Source: DATGKK01 sp035294725 (GTDB taxonomy: Bacteria > Actinomycetota > Acidimicrobiia > Acidimicrobiales > Bog-793). From it: a stretch of DNA of 37,734 nucleotides. Both the position numbers and the translations under genes were made by a program. Below are positions 33,716 to 37,734 of this stretch, piece after piece. Numbering within the stretch: position 1 is the stretch's first letter; every line of letters starts with the position of its first letter. The stretch is taken from the NCBI GenBank assembly GCA_035294725.1, contig DATGKK010000121.1, forward strand, positions 1-37,734, read 5' to 3'. Under the pieces are notes generated by a model. That model ran no database searches. It was not told the origin of the DNA and saw nothing but the letters and a program-made list of their open reading frames with translations.

Positions 33716-33968
33716 GATACCGGGAGCTCCGACACTCCGACCGACAAGCCCAGCCAAACCGCCCCACGTCGCGGTCTCGCGCTGCGACAGATTCAGTTTG
33801 GTGAGGAGGACCTCCTTGGATTGCGCGTATTCTCGCCCCTGACCGAGCGACGCCGCTGGTAGCCGAGCTTGCATATGGCGCAGCCATGGCGGCCACCTGC
33901 TCATTCTCGGGCATTCCATCCTGTTCCCACTGACAATCGACGTCCATGTCCATCGAGGCGCACCGCCA
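33716..33968. other. Spacer without recognised gene
   Basis: Between the methyltransferase and the VapC gene. A minus-strand open frame (containing LLTKLNLSQRETATWGGLAG) crosses it, but it overlaps the methyltransferase 3' end and I recognise no family. Lower GC than the flanks. Confidence 0.4.
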
Positions 33969-34352
33969 CTACCGGGGGACCACGGTCACCGGACAGCGGA
34001 GTCCCGGAGCTCTACCTAGCCGTGCGTCCGCAGTAAGCAGTGCACAGCCGAGTGATTCGGCCAACGCGACATACGACGCGTCATAAGCCGTGAGATTCTC
34101 CCGAAGCTCCCAAACGCGCTCCAGCAGATGAACGACGGCATAGCGCGTTATGCCGAGCCGGCGCCACCGATCGAGCGCCATCCATGCATCGCCAGGCTTG
34201 ATGCGCGAGTCAGTGACCCCGCGGCGAAGGGCGTTGGCGACTTCAGGGTCGATCAGGTGAGGGACGTGTACGTGCTCCTCGGACAATGCCTGACGAGCAG
34301 GCCCAGCGTTAACCAGCGCGGAGACCGCCGCCGATGCGTCGACCACGATCAC
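33969..34352 (-). CDS. vapC: VapC PIN-domain ribonuclease toxin, second pair
   Basis: A 127-aa PIN-domain RNase toxin. Acidic residues: MIVVDASAAVSAL (Asp), HLIDPEVANALRR (Glu), LTAYDASYVALAESLG (Asp) and LLTADARLGRAPG (Asp). The GTG start at 34352 overlaps the vapB stop by 4 nt. It resembles the first VapC in its C-terminal half (the ENLTxYDASYVALAE stretch is almost identical in both), so the two modules are related but paired with different antitoxins. Confidence 0.88.
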   Translation of the reverse strand: MIVVDASAAVSALVNAGPARQALSEEHVHVPHLIDPEVANALRRGVTDSRIKPGDAWMALDRWRRLGITRYAVVHLLERVWELRENLTAYDASYVALAESLGCALLTADARLGRAPGLRCPVTVVPR

Positions 34353-34570
34353 CTCGCGGCGCGCCCCGCCTCCACGTCGGAGACGACGGACATCGGATCA
34401 ATGCCGAGGTCTGGCAGGTCGCCCAGCAGGGCCGGGTTGTCCACTCGACGCGAGACTTCCTCGAGCTCCCTCACCGCTACCGCCGCAACCGACATCCGCT
34501 CACGGGCGGCCAGCCGTTCCAGGCGCTCCACAACTTCGTCGGGCACGTTGCGAAGGTAGATCGTCCTCAT
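34349..34570 (-). CDS. vapB: VapB/FitA-like antitoxin, second pair
   Basis: A 73-aa antitoxin with an N-terminal ribbon-helix-helix (MRTIYLRNVPDEVVERLERL then AARERMSVAAVAVRELEEVS) and a C-terminal toxin-binding tail (LLGDLPDLGIDPMSVVSDVE). Overlaps vapC by 4 nt. The upstream minus strand carries TTTGCTAGCATAGTGCGAC before the ATG, sharing the 10-mer TTGCTAGCAT with the CcdA-like promoter at 30641-30650. Confidence 0.82.
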   Translation of the reverse strand: MRTIYLRNVPDEVVERLERLAARERMSVAAVAVRELEEVSRRVDNPALLGDLPDLGIDPMSVVSDVEAGRAAR

Positions 34571-34811
34571 GTCGCACTATGCTAGCAAATGAGTTGCGAT
34601 CTGCTACGGCGCTACCTCAGGCGGTCATCCTGGCGGTACGACGCCGTTGACGACGCGTTCCCTCGGCATACTCGCCTCGGCCAGCTCCAAGCCTGTCCGG
34701 ACCGAGAGTGCCATCCATCGCCTGAGGACGGCACTTTGAGGCTGACTCGAGCGCGGCGACCATCCGGCAGTAGCCACCTCATCCCTCTGGCGGGCGTTCT
34801 GCTGCGTCCTC

Positions 34812-35180
34812 CAGTTCATCCGACTCATCTGCCCGAGTGACACGGATCTCGCCGTCGAGATCGTCATGCTGCGCCACGAGGCGTCAGTCCTCAGACACCC
34901 TGTCCACCGACCTGCGCTCGAGCCGGCAGACCGCGCGGTGCCGGACCCGCACGACTGCTTCCCGCCCGCCTCACGGCACCTCTTGGTCCACCAGTCGACC
35001 CTGCTGCGCTGGCAACGTGACCTCGTCGCCAAGCGCTCGGCCTACTGCCACGGCCGACCCGGTCGACCTCCCATCGCCCAGGGAGCTACCGCTCTGTTGT
35101 TCCGCGTCGCCAAGGAGAAGGGGATGTATCGCTGCCGCCGCATCGACGGTGAGCTTGCTCCCGCCAATTCATCACCACCT
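34812..35180 (+). mobile_element. Transposase N-terminal remnant (rve/IS3-like), copy 2
   Basis: Starts QFIRLICPSDTDLAVEIVML and continues RHEASVLRHPVHRPALEPAD, LLVHQSTLLRWQRDLVAKRS, GRPGRPPIAQGATALLFRVA and MYRCRRIDGEL, the expected order of the same transposase family as at 32344-32590 but longer. There is no DDE core behind it in frame; a possible continuation around 35270 (PPSARPSWRHRARR) is weak. Decayed insertion sequence on the plus strand. Confidence 0.65.
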
Positions 35181-35342
35181 CCATCGGATCGCCCTAACAC
35201 TCGGGCTGCTTGAAGGCCTGGGCCGGATCCACTTCGGCTGGCGTCGTCGCGCCTTTGCCACAGATCCGCCACCGTCGGCGCGGCCTTCATGGCGGCACAG
35301 GGCGCGTCGACCGCGGCGTGGTGCCTGTCCGTGTCGCGCTGG

Positions 35343-35722
35343 TCACCCGGGCACCTCGAATGAGATCCACCGGCTGGACTCGACTCGCCGCGCAGATCGG
35401 CGGCCGGCTGAGCTGACGCAGGCGCACGTCCAGTGTCGGGCGGTGAGGCGACGGGGCCAGCGAGGGAGGGTCTCGGACATGCGCCGAACGCTCACCAGCG
35501 CTCGCGCGCCAAGAGCGGCCTCAGCTTTGCGAGCCAGACCAGATCCACCGGTTGGAGGCAGGGCCGCAGCTGGTTGCGGCGCAGGATCTCGAGCTCGCGG
35601 CGCAGCACCAGGATCTCGATCCCCTTGGACCCATTGGCCCGGAGCGCCAGCACTACGAGCGAGAGCGCTCGGCGAACGGCAATGTAGGTGAACGACCACA
35701 GCTCAGAGCGGGAGACGGTCAA
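35343..35722 (-). mobile_element. Frameshifted transposase N-terminal remnant, minus strand
   Basis: The first frame (start GTG 35722) reads LWSFTYIAVRRALSLVVLAL, then GIEILVLRRELEILRRNQLR and CLQPVDLVWLAKLRPLLARE, a clear transposase leader. It stops at 35492, but a second frame continues with TLPRWPRRLTARHWTCACVS, matching the next expected block (TLLRWHRRLVARRWTY). So one frameshift plus loss of the catalytic core. It faces copy 2, indicating repeated insertion into this site. Confidence 0.6.
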
Positions 35723-36064
35723 AGTGGCCTATGGCGAGGTCCGCACCCTAGTCGGATCCATCGGGCGGGAGCTCCCTGCTCACCGCTGTGATCGAGTTCT
35801 CGGGCCCTACGGGGCCGGATGCGGATGCGAAGGTCGGCAGCCGAGCGCCGTCAGGTGATGGGAGCCCGGCCAAAAATCGACCTCCGCAGCAGACTGCGGA
35901 GCTGGTTCACGAGCCGTGTGCGCCGGACGACGACGTTGTTCCGGCGTTCATCGAGGATGGCGAGGACCGTCGTGAGATCGCCCCTTCGAACCCGGGCCGA
36001 TTCAAGTGATCGGTCGCCGCGCATCGACGTGCTCGATCGAGGGCGTGCTCGCCTCTAGGAGAGC
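35723..36064. other. Spacer, no gene recognised
   Basis: Several overlapping open frames of 70-80 codons but none with recognisable homology or a good start. A GGGTTCGAA string on the minus strand looks like a tRNA T-loop, but the stem does not pair and no acceptor or anticodon arm follows. Probably decayed mobile DNA. Confidence 0.4.
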
Positions 36065-36805
36065 TCAGGAACTTGTTCGGGCGCCGCGTGTACGAGAACT
36101 GCTTTCGCCGGACGACGTCACCGGGAGCGAGGCAGACGACGTGCTCGTGGTCAACTGGACGAAGAGGCTCTGCGACAACCACCTCTCGTAGCGCTTCGGA
36201 GACCAACGACGGACCAGCACCAAGAGTCGGTAGACGTCCGGGCTGGCAGTCGCGAACAGGATGTCCGCAGCCGCAGCCTGGGTCACTCCCGGACGAAACG
36301 CCCCCTTCCTCCCCAACGCCCGCGCGACGAGGGCGCACCCCGAGTGCCGCTGCTCCAGGGCGGCTCGAGCGAGTGGCACGAGCTCGGAGTCGGCTTCGGC
36401 CGCGGCCACCAGAGCCAGCTCCAGCCGAGCGGCGCGCTGATAGATCTCCCGCATCGCTCGCGCGTAGATCGCGATGGCCGATCCGATGGACGGTTCGTCG
36501 TGAAGAGCCTGCACCCACGGGCGCTCCGGCATCGGGATCGGGGCGTCGTCGCCCGCCAGCGCGAGGTCCCTCGCCTCCTTGATCAGGTCCCGCTTGCTCC
36601 CGGCAGCCGCGAAGACGGTGGCGCGGGACAGGCCGGCGCGCTCGGCGATGTCATCGACGCTCGTGGCCGCGTAACCGCGCTCTGAGAAAAGTTCGACCGC
36701 TGCGGCGAGGATCGTCGTCCTCGTCTGCATGGCGAGCTGAGATCGGTACGGGGAGACGTACGACCTCTTGACTCCTCGCCTCGAATGGATAGACTCAGCA
36801 CTCAT
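36065..36805 (-). CDS. TetR-family transcriptional regulator
   Basis: A 246-aa TetR protein. HTH: RTTILAAAVELFSERGYAAT, SVDDIAERAGLSRATVFAAA, GSKRDLIKEARDLAL. The C-terminal domain has the YRLLVLVRRWSPKRYERWLSQ pattern, followed by a Ser/Thr-rich tail (TTSTSSASLPVTSSGESS) that may come from extension into flanking DNA after a lost stop. ATG 36805 is chosen; a minus-strand TAATCT -10 sits 5 nt upstream, again nearly leaderless. Divergent from a small secreted protein, the likely target along with itself. Confidence 0.8.
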   Translation of the reverse strand: MSAESIHSRRGVKRSYVSPYRSQLAMQTRTTILAAAVELFSERGYAATSVDDIAERAGLSRATVFAAAGSKRDLIKEARDLALAGDDAPIPMPERPWVQALHDEPSIGSAIAIYARAMREIYQRAARLELALVAAAEADSELVPLARAALEQRHSGCALVARALGRKGAFRPGVTQAAAADILFATASPDVYRLLVLVRRWSPKRYERWLSQSLFVQLTTSTSSASLPVTSSGESSSRTRGARTSS

Positions 36806-36810
36806 TGGTA

Positions 36811-36823
36811 AGATTAATAGTCT
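36811..36823. promoter_or_regulatory. Candidate TetR operator between divergent genes
   Basis: AGATTAATAGTCT is an imperfect 13-bp palindrome (10 of 13 positions symmetric) in an AT-rich patch between the TetR gene (start 36805) and the secreted-protein gene (start 36868). It overlaps the TetR -10. Confidence 0.35.
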
Positions 36824-36867
36824 GATCAATGTTCGAGACAGCTGGAGCCCGACCGAAGGGAGATGTC

Positions 36868-37422
36868 ATGTTTCGACGAATTTGTGCGGCAGCGTGCAGC
36901 GGAATCCTCGCAACGGCGATCGTCGTGGTGACCGCCACCCCAAGTCTGGCCTCGCCGAGTGGCGAAGCCGCGTATGCCGACGGTCAAGTCTACTGGATGC
37001 ACAGCGCTCACGTCGATACCGCTCCGGGAGCTGGTCAGCTGAACTCGCCGCCGATCTACATCCTGGGCTTCCCGGTCCCGCCCGGCACCAGCGGTCCGAT
37101 CACGTTGCCTTCCGGGTACCAGCCCCAATGCGACCCGTGCGACGCCGAGCCCATCCACTACCACGACCATCTGCTCACCGGAGAGCCTGGCTCCGGCACC
37201 AACGGCACGGCCGGTGACTACAGAGCGCCCTGGCGGATCGTCGTCATGATGTACAGCCCCGCCTATTTCAACAGTCCTGGTTTCGTGCCGGTGACCTCTG
37301 ACCAGCAGCTTCCGGCCGCCGAGGCGGCGGGAGACTTCCTCGTCGTCAATCCTGGTGCGCCCGACCCGTATCAGATCTGGACGGACACCGTGCTGATCTG
37401 CCCGATCGTGCAGCAGGACTAG
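36868..37422 (+). CDS. Small secreted protein of unknown function
   Basis: A 184-aa protein with a clear Sec signal peptide (MFRRICAAACSGILATAIVV, cleavage after SLAS-like ATPSLASPS). The mature part contains CDPCDAEPIHYHDHL, a CxxC followed closely by a His cluster that could bind metal or form a disulphide, then WRIVVMMYSPAYFNSPGFVP, VTSDQQLPAAEAAGDFLVVN and a final Cys in VLICPIVQQD. No family recognised. ATG 36868 follows GAAGGGAG at good spacing; the longer frame upstream is ignored. Probably regulated by the divergent TetR. Confidence 0.65.
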   Translation: MFRRICAAACSGILATAIVVVTATPSLASPSGEAAYADGQVYWMHSAHVDTAPGAGQLNSPPIYILGFPVPPGTSGPITLPSGYQPQCDPCDAEPIHYHDHLLTGEPGSGTNGTAGDYRAPWRIVVMMYSPAYFNSPGFVPVTSDQQLPAAEAAGDFLVVNPGAPDPYQIWTDTVLICPIVQQD

Positions 37423-37560
37423 TTCCCGCTCCCGAACCAGAGCTCGAGCGTCTCGTTCCGCCCCGCTGGGCTGCCATCGCCGACCCAGGCGACGTGTCCG
37501 TCCGGCCCGATCAGCACCTCCGTCGGGGCGGGACCTGGCCGATCACGGGTAGTTCCTAGA
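37419..37560 (-). pseudogene. C-terminal remnant of a FAD-dependent aromatic monooxygenase
   Basis: Minus-strand reading RPGPAPTEVLIGPDGHVAWV then GDGSPAGRNETLELWFGSGN is the characteristic end of PheA/PgaE-type flavin hydroxylases (typically PTEVLLVRPDGHVAWVGDG...LTTWFG). Only the last 45 or so residues remain; homology stops near 37560, just before the IS-like sequence at the window end, so the gene was probably cut by an insertion. The stop at 37419-37421 nearly touches that of the secreted protein. Confidence 0.55.
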
Positions 37561-37660
37561 TCTTTGATTCCAAGGGATCTCCACTGAGGGAGGATCCGCC
37601 ACCAACGCGAAGAAGGCGTCCAAGATCGGCGTTGCTCAATCCCAACTCGACCCTGGAGCT

Positions 37661-37734
37661 CTCGTGGACGCCGACTTGGACACCCTCTGCACCGCACGTA
37701 CGTGAAGATCGACGACGAGCTGAAGATGCGCCCT
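37661..37734 (+). mobile_element. Start of an IS982-like transposase, frameshifted, cut by window end
   Basis: GTG 37661 reads VDADLDTLCTA, then, one frame over, TYVKIDDELKMRP. Joined, this is the usual IS982-type N-terminus (DLDTLxTALYVKIDD). One base appears to be missing at about 37700, where a CTG codon is expected. The window ends before the catalytic part. Confidence 0.5.

Noticed and set aside
35985..36010. Possible tRNA T-arm (GGGTTCGAA on the minus strand)
   Set aside because: The five-base stem does not pair and no acceptor, D or anticodon arms are present.
1..37734. CRISPR array or long tandem repeats
   Set aside because: No regularly spaced repeats seen on reading through; only short operator repeats.

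Overview
The window is very GC-rich DNA with dense, overlapping genes, frequent GTG/TTG starts and several promoters whose -10 hexamer sits exactly six bases before the start codon (leaderless transcription). Together with MmpL-type, PadR, TetR and CcdA/VapBC-type genes and a methyltransferase/DUF1365/flavoprotein block like Mycobacterium Rv0447c-Rv0449c, this points to an actinomycete (Actinomycetota; class not determinable here, Acidimicrobiia-like is a guess). No rRNA, tRNA or CRISPR array was seen.

Region 1 (1-11 kb) is mainly lipid modification under a probable light-sensing regulator. After a 5'-truncated AfsR/LuxR-type ATPase fragment come, on the minus strand, a CDF-like transporter, a glycosidase-like lipoprotein and a DHRS12-like SDR. 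Divergent from the SDR are a FAD oxidoreductase, a DUF1365 protein and a cyclopropane-fatty-acid-synthase-type methyltransferase. A CarH-like B12-binding regulator follows, divergent from a SRPBCC protein and an acyl-CoA desaturase. The two divergent promoters (about 5.12 kb and 9.50 kb) share the same palindrome, TTAG-TG-CTAA next to AGATCT, so both lipid blocks and the photoreceptor-like gene may form one regulon.

Region 2 (11-21.9 kb) holds envelope and regulator genes: a lipoprotein and an MmpL exporter divergent from a TetR gene; a TetR-SRPBCC-glycosyltransferase operon joined by 4-nt overlaps; a PadR/YceI gene pair that looks like one gene split by a 1-nt frameshift; an isolated hypD without a recognisable N-terminus; and an amidohydrolase divergent from a TetR gene, with two identical-architecture palindromic operators between them.

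Region 3 (21.9-30.1 kb) is a complete type I Wadjet anti-plasmid system, jetA-jetB-jetC-jetD, with every junction overlapping.

Region 4 (30.1-37.7 kb) is accessory DNA of visibly different texture: a SnoaL-like gene, three type II toxin-antitoxin pairs (one CcdA/MazF-like, two VapBC), a methyltransferase, several decayed transposase fragments, a TetR gene divergent from a small secreted protein, and a monooxygenase C-terminal remnant next to the start of a degraded IS982-like transposase. Wadjet plus toxin-antitoxin pairs plus IS debris is what a defence island looks like.
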